Positions 1-7,849 of a DNA stretch of 32,264 nucleotides are shown here, piece after piece. Numbering within the stretch: the first letter of the stretch is position 1; every line of letters starts with the position of its first letter. Both the position numbers and the translations under genes were made by a program. Source of the stretch: an uncultured Pelagibacteraceae bacterium (GTDB lineage: Bacteria > Pseudomonadota > Alphaproteobacteria > Pelagibacterales > Pelagibacteraceae); the NCBI GenBank assembly GCA_902635335.1, contig CACPNO010000008.1:1-32264 (forward strand), in the 5' to 3' direction. The notes under the pieces are model-generated. The model was not told the DNA's origin. It did not search any database and worked only from the letters and a program-made list of their open reading frames with translations.

Positions 1-150
1 GCTTGGCAAAAAAATAATGGAATGAGGATTGATCACTTTTTAGTGACTAACAGTTTACTGAATAATATTAAAGATGTTAAAGTTAATAAATATCCAAGAG
101 GTAGAGAAAAACCATCTGATCATACTCCGATTGAATTAGAATTAGCTTAA
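1..150 (+). CDS. xthA: Exodeoxyribonuclease III, C-terminal end (partial)
   Basis: An open frame runs from the first base of the window to a TAA at 148-150 and encodes the last 49 residues of a protein. The segment contains GMRIDHFLV and ends with PSDHTPIELELA. The Arg-Ile-Asp-His and Ser-Asp-His-(Thr/Cys)-Pro motifs are the C-terminal active-site signature of exonuclease III / AP endonuclease proteins, where the His of SDH is catalytic. The enzyme repairs abasic sites and trims 3' ends in DNA. About 200 N-terminal residues lie outside the window. Its last 9 bases overlap the 3' end of the convergent reductase gene, which fits a compact genome. Related endonuclease/exonuclease/phosphatase family members are the alternative, but the HFLV...SDHTPI pattern favours XthA. 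Confidence 0.85.
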   Translation, partial: AWQKNNGMRIDHFLVTNSLLNNIKDVKVNKYPRGREKPSDHTPIELELA

Positions 151-1140
151 TGATTTAATTTTATTAACTAGATCCTCATTAATATGTCTAGGTCCTTTAT
201 CTAATCTATTCTTGTGTCTTCTTTCACCAGGAAGTCTGACATCACCCATCGATTTCATTTTTTCAAAAAATTTTGATGAATGTTCGTCCCAATTATTTTG
301 TGATAATTTATCTGGAGATATGGCTAAAATGAACTCTCCACCACTTGGAGGACCTCCATCATTATTATCCTTCTCAGCTGTCTCAAAACTGAAATTATCC
401 CCTACTAAGGCACCTGCAAGCAATTCGACCATCATCGCAATCCCTGAGCCTTTATAGCCGCCGAAAGGCAATAAAACACCCCCATCTGCAATCTCAGCAG
501 GATCAGTTGTATCTTTTCCCTCTTTTGTTAGTCCTGTTCCTAGTGGAACTTTATGACCCTCTCTTTTAGCAACTTGAACTTCACCCATTGCCATTGATGC
601 TGTTGCCATATCATAAACGACTGGAGGTTTGTTTTTTCTTGGCCAAGCAAATGATATTGGATTTGTTCCAAACAAAGGCTTGATTGCTCCAGCTGGCGCT
701 ACAGCAGGTTTATATGATGTACATGCAAAGGCGACTAAACCTTGTTCTGCAATCATTTCTGTTTCAGGCCACATAGCTGCCATATGATGAGAATTAGTTA
801 TAGCTAAAATCGCAACACCATTTTCTTTAGCAAGTTTAATTAGTTCTGGAATACTTTTTTTTAAAACCACAGGAGCTAAACAATTATTTCCATTTGCTTT
901 AATAACTGATGCTGATATTTTTTTTATATCTGGTTTGCCTTTTCCATTAATTTTTTTACTTTTTAAACCTGCTACATAAGCTGGCACTCTGAATAAACCA
1001 TGCGATAAGGATCCATCCTTCTCAGCTTTAGTAACCAAGTCTGCCATTATAGTTGCTGTTTCATCATCACAACCACTATTTAAAAAGGTATTTTTTGCTA
1101 AATTATAAATTTCATCTAGCTCTAAAGATATATTGCTCAC
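142..1140 (-). CDS. Ldh2-family NAD(P)H oxidoreductase, DpkA-like (Δ1-piperideine/pyrroline-2-carboxylate reductase)
   Basis: This is a 332-residue member of the malate/L-lactate dehydrogenase-2 family, a non-Rossmann fold that binds NAD(P)H. Family marks are the SHG triplet at residues 46-48, NSHH at 116-119, GTNPISFAWP at 158-167, and the Gly-rich LLPFGGYKGSGIAMMVELLAG stretch (seen in two parts) that follows. From memory, the SHHxAAxWPE and PFGGxKGS segments resemble Pseudomonas DpkA, which reduces Δ1-piperideine-2-carboxylate and Δ1-pyrroline-2-carboxylate in D-lysine, D-proline or hydroxyproline breakdown. The length is normal for the family. It lies 43 bp downstream of the Anbu gene on the same strand, so it may be co-transcribed, but nothing else nearby belongs to amino acid catabolism. 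Malate, lactate or ureidoglycolate dehydrogenase are alternatives. The family is sure, the substrate is not. Confidence 0.8.
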   Translation of the reverse strand: MSNISLELDEIYNLAKNTFLNSGCDDETATIMADLVTKAEKDGSLSHGLFRVPAYVAGLKSKKINGKGKPDIKKISASVIKANGNNCLAPVVLKKSIPELIKLAKENGVAILAITNSHHMAAMWPETEMIAEQGLVAFACTSYKPAVAPAGAIKPLFGTNPISFAWPRKNKPPVVYDMATASMAMGEVQVAKREGHKVPLGTGLTKEGKDTTDPAEIADGGVLLPFGGYKGSGIAMMVELLAGALVGDNFSFETAEKDNNDGGPPSGGEFILAISPDKLSQNNWDEHSSKFFEKMKSMGDVRLPGERRHKNRLDKGPRHINEDLVNKIKSLS

Positions 1141-1183
1141 ACATCTATTAGATATTATTTAAGATTTATTTCAAATAGAATAT

Positions 1184-1918
1184 TTATTTATTTTTATCTT
1201 CCCACTCAAAACGTGGAAAAGAGTCAAAGATTTTAAAAATACCATTTGACCATTGATTACAGACTTTTGAATACTCATCATCAGTAAGATTTAAGCACTT
1301 TTGTGATGCAATTTTATATTGGTCTTTTCTATAAACCGTAAAATCAATTGGTGGACCAACAGTTAAGTCACTTTTTAATGTTGAGTCCATTGATATTAAA
1401 GCACATCTTGATGCATCACCAACAGTGACTTCGGGTTTAATAACTCTATCTAAAATTGGTTTCCCGTATTTAACTTCACCAATAACTAGATATGGCTTGC
1501 TATCGGCAGGTCTTATATAATTTCCTTGAGGATAAACTAAGTATAATTCCATTGGTTGTCCCTTAATCTGACCACCAATAACAAAAGTAGATCCCAATAA
1601 TACTGTGTCTGTGTTAATACCTTTAGGTGCTGAATGTTCAATATTCAATGAACCAATATATGAAGCAATCTGATCGAAATTTTCGCAAGTATTCAAATTC
1701 ATTATTCCAGAGGATTTCTTCAAATCATTTTGAATTGATTTATAAACTGCTTGAGAAGTTCCTAAATTACCTGAAGTAACAATAATAATTGTTCTGTCAC
1801 CTACATCGTACGTGAACATTTTTGAATAAATATTTACGTTATCTAAACCAGCATTCGTTCTTGAGTCTGACGCAAATACCAATCCATCTTGTGCTTTAAT
1901 GCCAATACAATAAGTCAT
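1184..1918 (-). CDS. Anbu proteasome-related protease (ancestral beta subunit)
   Basis: This 244-residue protein starts MTYCIGIKAQDGLVFASDSR, which matches the proteasome-type protease family known as Anbu (COG3484). Thr2, exposed once Met1 is removed, would be the N-terminal nucleophile. Asp18 and the later Gly-rich turn (VTSGNLG) are in the places expected for a beta-subunit fold. No signal peptide is present, so it acts in the cytoplasm. Elsewhere Anbu genes usually sit with a circularly permuted ATP-grasp, an alpha-E protein and a transglutaminase-like protein. Here the ATP-grasp gene is 112 bp away and transcribed divergently, and the other two partners are absent from the window. The substrate of Anbu is not known. 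HslV is an unlikely alternative, being shorter and paired with HslU, which is not here. Confidence 0.88.
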   Translation of the reverse strand: MTYCIGIKAQDGLVFASDSRTNAGLDNVNIYSKMFTYDVGDRTIIIVTSGNLGTSQAVYKSIQNDLKKSSGIMNLNTCENFDQIASYIGSLNIEHSAPKGINTDTVLLGSTFVIGGQIKGQPMELYLVYPQGNYIRPADSKPYLVIGEVKYGKPILDRVIKPEVTVGDASRCALISMDSTLKSDLTVGPPIDFTVYRKDQYKIASQKCLNLTDDEYSKVCNQWSNGIFKIFDSFPRFEWEDKNK

Positions 1919-2030
1919 TTGAATAATTTACTATTGAATTATAACATTAATTAATAATCTATTAAAAGCATAACTGCTATATCTATTATGCATTTGCTTA
2001 TTCTATCCAATTATTAAACATTATCTCGTT

Positions 2031-3476
2031 ATGGTCTCTAAACTATGGAAAAACTATAATGCTAAAAATGCTTATGATGGTTATTTCACAAAAGATAATA
2101 AGCTAAGAAAACATGCAACTATAATTTCAGGTATCCTAGAAAGATACGGTAAGAAAAAACTTCAGGAAATAGAAAAGAATTGCCAAAGTACAATTAGTGC
2201 AAGAGGAATAAATTTTAGAGTTTATGCTGCTAACAATCGTGCTGAAGAAAAAAAATGGCCATTGGATATAATTCCTAGAATAATACCAAAAAAACAATGG
2301 AACAAAGTTTCAAAAGGTTTGCAGCAAAGAGTAAAAGCCTTAAACCTATTTATTGATGATGTTTATAATCAAAAGAAAATTTTTAAAGATAATGTAGTAC
2401 CAAAAGAAATAATTTTTAAATCTCCATTCTATGTAAAAGAATGTGATGGATTTTCACCCAAACATAAAGCCTGGTCAAATATTTCAGGAGTTGATTTAAT
2501 AAGAAATACCAATGGTGATTATTTAGTTTTAGAGGATAATTTAAGGGTTCCATCAGGTGTTTCTTACATGCTTGAGAATAGAATGGTGATGAGAGATGTT
2601 TTTCCGGAATTATTTACAAGGTATAAAGTTGCTTCTATCCATCAATACACAAACAAATTATTTAATTGCATGGTTGAATGTATTCCTAAAAAAACATCAA
2701 ATCCTCATATGGTTGTATTAACACCTGGTATTTATAATTCAGCTTACTTTGAACATTCATTTTTAGCAGAGCAAATGGGTATTGCTTTAGTGGAAGGAAA
2801 AGATTTGTTTGTTGAAAATGATATTGTCTATATGAAGACAGTTAAAGGACCCCTCAAGGTTGATTGTATTTATAGGCGATTAGATGACAATTTTTTAGAT
2901 CCAAAAGTTTTTTTTAAAGGATCATTAATTGGTGTTCCTGGACTTTTTAAAAGTTGGAGAAAAGGAAATGTCGGTATTATTAATGCAATTGGAACAGGTG
3001 TAGCTGATGACAAGGTTGTTTATTCTTACGTAAATAAAATGATAGTTTATTATTTGGGAGAACAACCTATTTTAAATCAAGTAGAAACATACCTTTGCCA
3101 TAACAAATCTGAGAGAGATTATGTAATTGAAAATATTGGTAAATTAGTTGTAAAGCCTGCAAATGCATCTGGGGGTTATGGGATCATGATTGGTCCAAAA
3201 GCTCCAAAAAAAGAACGTGAGGAAGTAATTGCCAAAATAAAGAAAAATCCAAGAGAGTATATTGCTCAACCATTAGAAACTCTTTCAACAGCTCCAACAA
3301 TCACTGAAGATGATATAGAACCTAGGCACCTTGATTTAAGACCTTTTGTTTTGAGTGGAAAAACTACATACGTAAGCACTGGTGGACTAACTAGAGTAGC
3401 TTTAAGAAAAGGCAGTACAATTGTAAATAGCTCTCAAGGCGGTGGTTCTAAAGATACACTTATTGTTGAAACATAA
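2031..3476 (+). CDS. Circularly permuted ATP-grasp protein (DUF404/DUF407 type, COG2308)
   Basis: This 481-residue protein is of the length usual for circularly permuted ATP-grasp proteins. Features that fit are DGDYLVLEDNLRVPSGVSYMLENR-like text around residues 160-185 (here beginning NGDYLVLEDN), the DCIYRRLDDNFLDP segment near residue 280, LVVKPANASGGYG near 375, IAQPLETLSTAPT near 410, and HLDLRPFVL near 433. The family is predicted to form amide or peptide bonds using ATP, and often accompanies Anbu, alpha-E and transglutaminase-like genes. Here it diverges from Anbu and leads a rightward operon with two glucosylglycerate genes, with a 44-bp spacer before the phosphatase ATG. The substrate is unknown. 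The ATG start at 2031 lies just after an AT-rich spacer with no clear ribosome binding site. Confidence 0.85.
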   Translation: MVSKLWKNYNAKNAYDGYFTKDNKLRKHATIISGILERYGKKKLQEIEKNCQSTISARGINFRVYAANNRAEEKKWPLDIIPRIIPKKQWNKVSKGLQQRVKALNLFIDDVYNQKKIFKDNVVPKEIIFKSPFYVKECDGFSPKHKAWSNISGVDLIRNTNGDYLVLEDNLRVPSGVSYMLENRMVMRDVFPELFTRYKVASIHQYTNKLFNCMVECIPKKTSNPHMVVLTPGIYNSAYFEHSFLAEQMGIALVEGKDLFVENDIVYMKTVKGPLKVDCIYRRLDDNFLDPKVFFKGSLIGVPGLFKSWRKGNVGIINAIGTGVADDKVVYSYVNKMIVYYLGEQPILNQVETYLCHNKSERDYVIENIGKLVVKPANASGGYGIMIGPKAPKKEREEVIAKIKKNPREYIAQPLETLSTAPTITEDDIEPRHLDLRPFVLSGKTTYVSTGGLTRVALRKGSTIVNSSQGGGSKDTLIVET

Positions 3477-3520
3477 TAATATTCATTTTATGTAAAATTA
3501 ATCAGCCTAAATTCATTTTG

Positions 3521-4309
3521 ATGAAAAATAACATAATAGTTTTTACTGATCTAGACGGATCTTTGTTAAATACTCAAAATTTTAAATTCGAAACAGCTAA
3601 ATCACTTATTAAAAAAATTATTAAAGATAGTAATTTTATAATTCCTAATTCAAGTAAAACAGAGTTAGAGATAAATAATTTTATTAAGAAGTTAAAAATA
3701 AAACTTCCTTTTATAAGCGAAAATGGTTCTGAAATTCATAATCTAAATAAGATCGAAAGAAAGCTTCCTAAAAAAATAACATTAGCGCGTGATAGAAATA
3801 CAATTTTGAAAATTTTTTTAAAAAATATGAGTAAAGAGATTTTAATAAAATGTGATTTTTTATATAAAATGGACAATAAAAAAAAATCTAAAATTTTAGG
3901 TTTAAAAGGGAAAGATTTAATCGCTAGTTCAAAACGGAAATTTACTTATCCTTTTATTTTTAAAGGAGATAATAAACTAAAAAAATTATTATTTAAAAAA
4001 ACTTACAAGGCAGGTTTAGGTATTCAACAAGGAGGCAGAGTGATGAATTTAGGCGATAATGTAACTAAAGGCATGGCAATTAAAAAAACATTAAATTTTA
4101 TTAAATCAGTTAATAAAAATAAGATTATAACCATTGCTGTTGGTGATAATCAGAATGATTTAAGTATGTTAAAAGTCGTAAAATATCCCTGTATTGTTTC
4201 AAATAGATCCATCAAAATTAATAACAAAAATAAAATTTATACTAATAAAAAGGCTCCGGAAGGATGGATTGAGGTAGTCAAAAAGGCAATGGATAAAATA
4301 AATAAATAA
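3521..4309 (+). CDS. HAD-family glucosyl/mannosyl-3-phosphoglycerate phosphatase
   Basis: This 262-residue HAD hydrolase has motif I FTDLDGSLL (Asp10 nucleophile and Asp12 acid/base), motif II around NSSKTELE, and motif IV GDNQNDLSML near the C-terminus. This arrangement with a type-C2 cap matches the mannosyl-3-phosphoglycerate phosphatase family (COG3769). It would dephosphorylate glucosyl-3-phosphoglycerate to glucosylglycerate, an osmolyte. Its neighbour 14 bp downstream encodes the matching synthase, which is the main reason for choosing the glucosyl substrate. I take the ATG at 3521 as the start; an in-frame TTG at 3518 just before it is less likely. The protein is very rich in lysine and isoleucine, like other genes here. 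Another sugar-phosphate specificity is possible. Confidence 0.8.
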   Translation: MKNNIIVFTDLDGSLLNTQNFKFETAKSLIKKIIKDSNFIIPNSSKTELEINNFIKKLKIKLPFISENGSEIHNLNKIERKLPKKITLARDRNTILKIFLKNMSKEILIKCDFLYKMDNKKKSKILGLKGKDLIASSKRKFTYPFIFKGDNKLKKLLFKKTYKAGLGIQQGGRVMNLGDNVTKGMAIKKTLNFIKSVNKNKIITIAVGDNQNDLSMLKVVKYPCIVSNRSIKINNKNKIYTNKKAPEGWIEVVKKAMDKINK

Positions 4310-4323
4310 ATTAATTTATAAAT

Positions 4324-5544
4324 ATGGGTGATTTTTCTCAAAACGGAATAGTAGCAAATCTTCATGATTTTTCGATACGAAGTACTGAACAAATTGAAAA
4401 AGACTTATTAAAATTTTCTAAAGAGAGAAAATTAGAATTAATTTTACCTTGTCTTTATTCAGAGCTTGAAGGAGACGCATTGCCAAACATAGTAAATGAA
4501 ATAAGCAAAACTAAATATCTTAATCATGTCATAATTGGCTTGGATCAAGCTAATAAAGCACAAGCTAAAAAGGCATGGAAATTTTTTAAAAAGTTAAAAA
4601 CTCCATTTTCTATTTTATGGAATGATGGTCCTAAACTGAAAAAATTAGATAAAGAACTAAAGAGTATTGATCTTGCGCCAAAACAAATGGGTAAAGGAAG
4701 AAATGTTTGGTATTGTATTGGCATGGCAATAGCTAGAGATGAAGCTAGATCTGTTGCTTTACATGATTGTGATATTAAAACATATGACAGAAGGTTATTA
4801 GCAAAACTATTCTACCCGGTTGAAAATCCATTATTTAATTATGAATTTTGTAAAGGTTATTACCCAAGAATTGCCGATAATAAAATGCATGGAAGAGTAG
4901 CTAGATTACTTGTTAACCCACTTCTAACGGCAATGGAAAAAACAATAGGTAAAAGTGATTACATAGACTTTATGAAGTCATTTAAATACCCTTTAGCTGG
5001 AGAATTTTCATTTAGAAGAAATATTCTACCAGAACTAAGAATTTCATCAGATTGGGGAATTGAAATTGCTATTTTATCTGAAATGCAGAGAAATTATTCA
5101 TCTAACAACATATGCCAAGTAGAATTGGCCGACAACTACGATCATAAACATCAGATATTATCTATCAAGGATAGTTCTAAGGGGTTATCTAAAATGTCTA
5201 TTGATATAATTAAAACACTAGTAAGAAAACTTGCAACACAAGGTTATTCTTTTAGTAAAGAAACTTTTAGATCAATTAAAGCAACTTATTACAGATCTGC
5301 TTTAGATTTAATTGATATTTATAGAAGTGACGCTCAAATGAACGGATTAAAGTTTGATTCTCACAATGAAGAAAAAACGGTTGAATTATTTGCTTTAAAT
5401 ATAATGAAAGCTGGTGAGTCATTCTTTGAAAATCCAATGGATACACCTTTTATACCAACTTGGCATAGAGTAAAAAGTGCTATCCCCGATTTCTTAGATA
5501 GATTTAAGGAAAGTGTTAAAGCGGATAATAAAGAGTTTAAGTAA
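4324..5544 (+). CDS. gpgS: Glucosyl-3-phosphoglycerate synthase (GT81-type glycosyltransferase)
   Basis: This 406-residue GT-A glycosyltransferase has an N-terminal nucleotide-sugar fold beginning LELILPCLYSELEG (residues 37-50), the GKGRNVWYCIGMA segment at 123-135, and a DxD metal site Asp148-Cys-Asp150 in ALHDCDI. The later GEFSFRR and SDWGIEIAIL segments fit glucosyl-3-phosphoglycerate synthase. It transfers glucose from an NDP-glucose to 3-phosphoglycerate, the first step to glucosylglycerate. With the phosphatase encoded 14 bp upstream the pathway is complete. Glucosylglycerate is known as a compatible solute that spares nitrogen, which suits the open ocean. The NDP donor cannot be read from sequence. 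Mannosyl-3-phosphoglycerate synthase (GT55) is the alternative, but the motif set fits GT81 better. Confidence 0.78.
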   Translation: MGDFSQNGIVANLHDFSIRSTEQIEKDLLKFSKERKLELILPCLYSELEGDALPNIVNEISKTKYLNHVIIGLDQANKAQAKKAWKFFKKLKTPFSILWNDGPKLKKLDKELKSIDLAPKQMGKGRNVWYCIGMAIARDEARSVALHDCDIKTYDRRLLAKLFYPVENPLFNYEFCKGYYPRIADNKMHGRVARLLVNPLLTAMEKTIGKSDYIDFMKSFKYPLAGEFSFRRNILPELRISSDWGIEIAILSEMQRNYSSNNICQVELADNYDHKHQILSIKDSSKGLSKMSIDIIKTLVRKLATQGYSFSKETFRSIKATYYRSALDLIDIYRSDAQMNGLKFDSHNEEKTVELFALNIMKAGESFFENPMDTPFIPTWHRVKSAIPDFLDRFKESVKADNKEFK

Positions 5545-5559
5545 ACTTAATAGATTAGT

Positions 5560-5823
5560 TTAATGTTTGTGATTGTGCTCTTCGTTTAAATTATTAATAT
5601 CAATTTCTTGAATTTCATTAATTGGCTTTGCTATACGCCAGTTCCTTACTTTCCCATCCTCTGCTCTCTCAGTTATTATTGTCTCTATAGGAGGGCAATT
5701 AGGTTCATGACAACTTAACTCGGCCATACTTAAAATAGATTTTTCTGGAATTTGATGTTTTTTTGAAAATACAAGTTTTAAATTTTTAATAGTTTCAGCA
5801 TTAGGTTTTTTTTTATTAAACAT
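5560..5823 (-). CDS. Small CX4C, His-tailed protein at the end of the zinc operon
   Basis: This 87-residue protein has no name I can give. It holds a conserved-looking core, AELSCHEPNCPPIET, with Cys38 and Cys43 four residues apart and a His between them, followed by a WRI...KPI segment and a His-rich tail (EEHNHKH). There is no signal peptide or membrane segment, so it is probably cytoplasmic. It is the last gene of the leftward zinc operon, 3 bp after the WD40 gene. The Cys/His content and operon position suggest zinc binding or handling, but that is inference. I have an uncertain memory of similar small proteins next to CobW/WD40 genes in other alphaproteobacteria. Its end faces the glucosyltransferase gene with only 15 bp between. 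Confidence 0.7.
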   Translation of the reverse strand: MFNKKKPNAETIKNLKLVFSKKHQIPEKSILSMAELSCHEPNCPPIETIITERAEDGKVRNWRIAKPINEIQEIDINNLNEEHNHKH

Positions 5824-5826
5824 AGA

Positions 5827-6870
5827 TTATTTTTTTTCCTCATCCCAGATTGATGTCCATAAAATATTTCCTCCCATGTCACCAATTAATAGATGTGAGC
5901 AATCTTTGGTTACTGCAATTGCAGAAACTTCAAATTCAGTAAAGCTTCGAATAATAATTGTATTACTTGCTTTTTCGATTTCTGACAAAAAAACTGAACC
6001 GTCACTTAACCCAGTTAAAATTGCATTTTCATTTGGGAATGGTTCAACGAATGTAACTAATTTATTGCCTACATAAGGAAGACAAATGGGTTCTCGACCT
6101 ACTGGTCCATCTCCATCGAATGGCCAACATACTGCTTCTTTAGCTCCCGATGTTGCTAAATATTTTGAATCATCTACGAAGGCAAAACTTTTAATTTTTG
6201 CGCCATATCCAGACATTGCTGAGTCAATTTTGTCTTTTAATCGCCAAAAATGTAGTTGGTTTTCCTGCATTGACGTAACCAAGTATTTACCATCAGGACT
6301 AAAAATTACTTTGTTATGAGAACCCTTCCAGTTTAATTCCGATGAATTCCATTTGTTGCTATAATCTTTTTTCCAAAGAGTTACTCCTCCGTAACGAGAA
6401 ACTGCTAATCTTCTACCTTTAGCATCAAATGCTATACCTCCAATAGTGCTATTATGCTCAAATAATTTTGGCTCTTTATGATTTGGTGACCAAAGATAAA
6501 CAATATTTCCAGATGAACAAACTAAACTTCCATTATTTGCTGTAACATGATCAACCCAACGAGTACCAAAGTTACCAATCTCATTAATCTTTCCATCAAG
6601 GGAAATGTTTAAAAATCGACCATCATCTCCACCAGTTAAAATATTATCACCATCTTTAGACATGCAGAGTACAATGCCTTTGTGAGCTTTTATTGGTTCA
6701 GAACTTTCACCAGATGTAAAAATTCTTACCGTACCATCGCCAAATCCAACTGCTATTGAATTACCAAGTGTGACTGCATTAGTTACAGGAATACCAAGTT
6801 TAAACTCTGTTCCTCTTTGTTCAAATTTGGTCTTATCTAATTCTGGGAATTGATTTGTATCAGCCTTCAT
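5827..6870 (-). CDS. WD40-repeat beta-propeller protein in the zinc operon
   Basis: This 347-residue cytoplasmic protein has no signal peptide or membrane segment. It consists of about seven WD40-like blades: repeated patterns such as SIAVGFGDGTVRIF (residues ~38-51), NILTGGDDGRFLNIS, SLVCSSGNIVYLWS, RLAVSRYGGVTLWK, YLVTSMQENQLHFWR, YLATSGAKEAVCW and AILTGLSDGSVFLSE. Such propellers are protein-interaction platforms with no activity of their own. Its start overlaps the stop of the CobW-like GTPase by 4 bp (ATGA type), so the two are translationally coupled, and it probably works with that GTPase. Its role in zinc physiology is unknown. The next gene, the CX4C protein, follows after 3 bp. Confidence 0.85.
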   Translation of the reverse strand: MKADTNQFPELDKTKFEQRGTEFKLGIPVTNAVTLGNSIAVGFGDGTVRIFTSGESSEPIKAHKGIVLCMSKDGDNILTGGDDGRFLNISLDGKINEIGNFGTRWVDHVTANNGSLVCSSGNIVYLWSPNHKEPKLFEHNSTIGGIAFDAKGRRLAVSRYGGVTLWKKDYSNKWNSSELNWKGSHNKVIFSPDGKYLVTSMQENQLHFWRLKDKIDSAMSGYGAKIKSFAFVDDSKYLATSGAKEAVCWPFDGDGPVGREPICLPYVGNKLVTFVEPFPNENAILTGLSDGSVFLSEIEKASNTIIIRSFTEFEVSAIAVTKDCSHLLIGDMGGNILWTSIWDEEKK

Positions 6871-7841
6871 GCCGATTTACAGTTTTCAAATCCTTCTTTT
6901 AAATTCATACTTTCAAGGTTTCGACCAATGAAGACTAGTCGAGAACTTCGTTCTTTACCCTCAGGCCATTTACCCATTGGTGAGGCATCCATAAGCATAT
7001 GAACGCCTTGAAATACATATCGATCACTTTCTCCTGTAAAATCGAGAATTCCCTTAGTTCTCAGTATATCTTGACCCTTTGTCTGTAAAAGCTTGCTGAA
7101 CCAATCTTGAAACTTTTCCATATCTAAAGGGGTATCAGAGACAAACGATAAGCTAGTTACATCATCATCATGCTCATGGTCATGATCTGATGTAAGAAAA
7201 TCAGGCTCAACATCTAAAACACGTTTTAAACTAAATGCATCAAGATTAAGAATTTCATTTAATGATACTCCACATTTAGTAGTATTAATGATTTTTGCAA
7301 AAGGATTAATTTTTCTTATTCTTTCTTTGACTGCTTCTAAACCACTTTCGTCAACAAGATCTATTTTATTTAACAACACAACATCAGCAAAAGCGATTTG
7401 TTCCTCAGCTTCATGGTGATCAGTTAGTTGAGAACTTAAATGAACAGCATCTGCAACGGTAACAATCGCATCTAACTTTGTTCGATCAGCAACATCTTGG
7501 TCAACAAAAAAAGTTTGTGCAACTGGGGCTGGGTCAGCTAATCCAGTAGTTTCTACAATAATTGCATCTAATTTATCTGCTCTTTTCATAAGGCCACTTA
7601 AAATTCTGATTAGATCACCTCTGACAGTGCAGCATATGCACCCATTATTCATCTCAAACACCTCTTCATCAGCATCAACAACTAAATCGTTATCAATGCC
7701 CTGCTCACCAAATTCATTAACTATTACAGCATATTTTTTGCCATGCTGTTCTGTTAAGATTCTGTTTAAAAGAGTAGTTTTTCCAGCACCTAAAAAGCCT
7801 GTTAAAACGGTAACAGGAACCTGTTTGTTAGTTTCTTCCAT
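6867..7841 (-). CDS. CobW/COG0523-family G3E GTPase, probable zinc metallochaperone
   Basis: This 324-residue P-loop GTPase has Walker A GFLGAGKTTLLN (residues 15-26), the metal-binding CXCC motif NGCICCTVRGDL (Cys68, Cys70, Cys71), ETTGLADP (97-104), and the guanine-specificity NKID (158-161). A His/Asp-rich loop (DHDHEHDDD) near residues 219-227 precedes the CobW C-terminal domain. This set defines COG0523 metallochaperones, which use GTP to hand metal to client proteins. Members induced in zinc shortage (ZigA, YeiR, ZNG1 type) feed zinc to key enzymes. Position 8 bp after znuA and behind Zur-type operators supports a zinc role over cobalamin synthesis or nitrile hydratase maturation. It overlaps the WD40 gene by 4 bp. 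Confidence 0.9.
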   Translation of the reverse strand: MEETNKQVPVTVLTGFLGAGKTTLLNRILTEQHGKKYAVIVNEFGEQGIDNDLVVDADEEVFEMNNGCICCTVRGDLIRILSGLMKRADKLDAIIVETTGLADPAPVAQTFFVDQDVADRTKLDAIVTVADAVHLSSQLTDHHEAEEQIAFADVVLLNKIDLVDESGLEAVKERIRKINPFAKIINTTKCGVSLNEILNLDAFSLKRVLDVEPDFLTSDHDHEHDDDVTSLSFVSDTPLDMEKFQDWFSKLLQTKGQDILRTKGILDFTGESDRYVFQGVHMLMDASPMGKWPEGKERSSRLVFIGRNLESMNLKEGFENCKSA

Positions 7842-7849
7842 TAATTAGA

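Noticed and set aside
1919-2030. A sigma-70 promoter in the Anbu/ATP-grasp spacer
   Set aside because: Only poorly spaced hexamer-like sequences (TTGCTT with CATTAT) were found in AT-rich DNA, so I list none.
3518-3520. TTG start for the phosphoglycerate-sugar phosphatase
   Set aside because: An ATG follows at once and no feature favours the TTG.
6086-6319. Open frames opposite the WD40, znuA, pst and other genes
   Set aside because: They are antisense shadows of clear genes with no ribosome binding sites or recognisable products.
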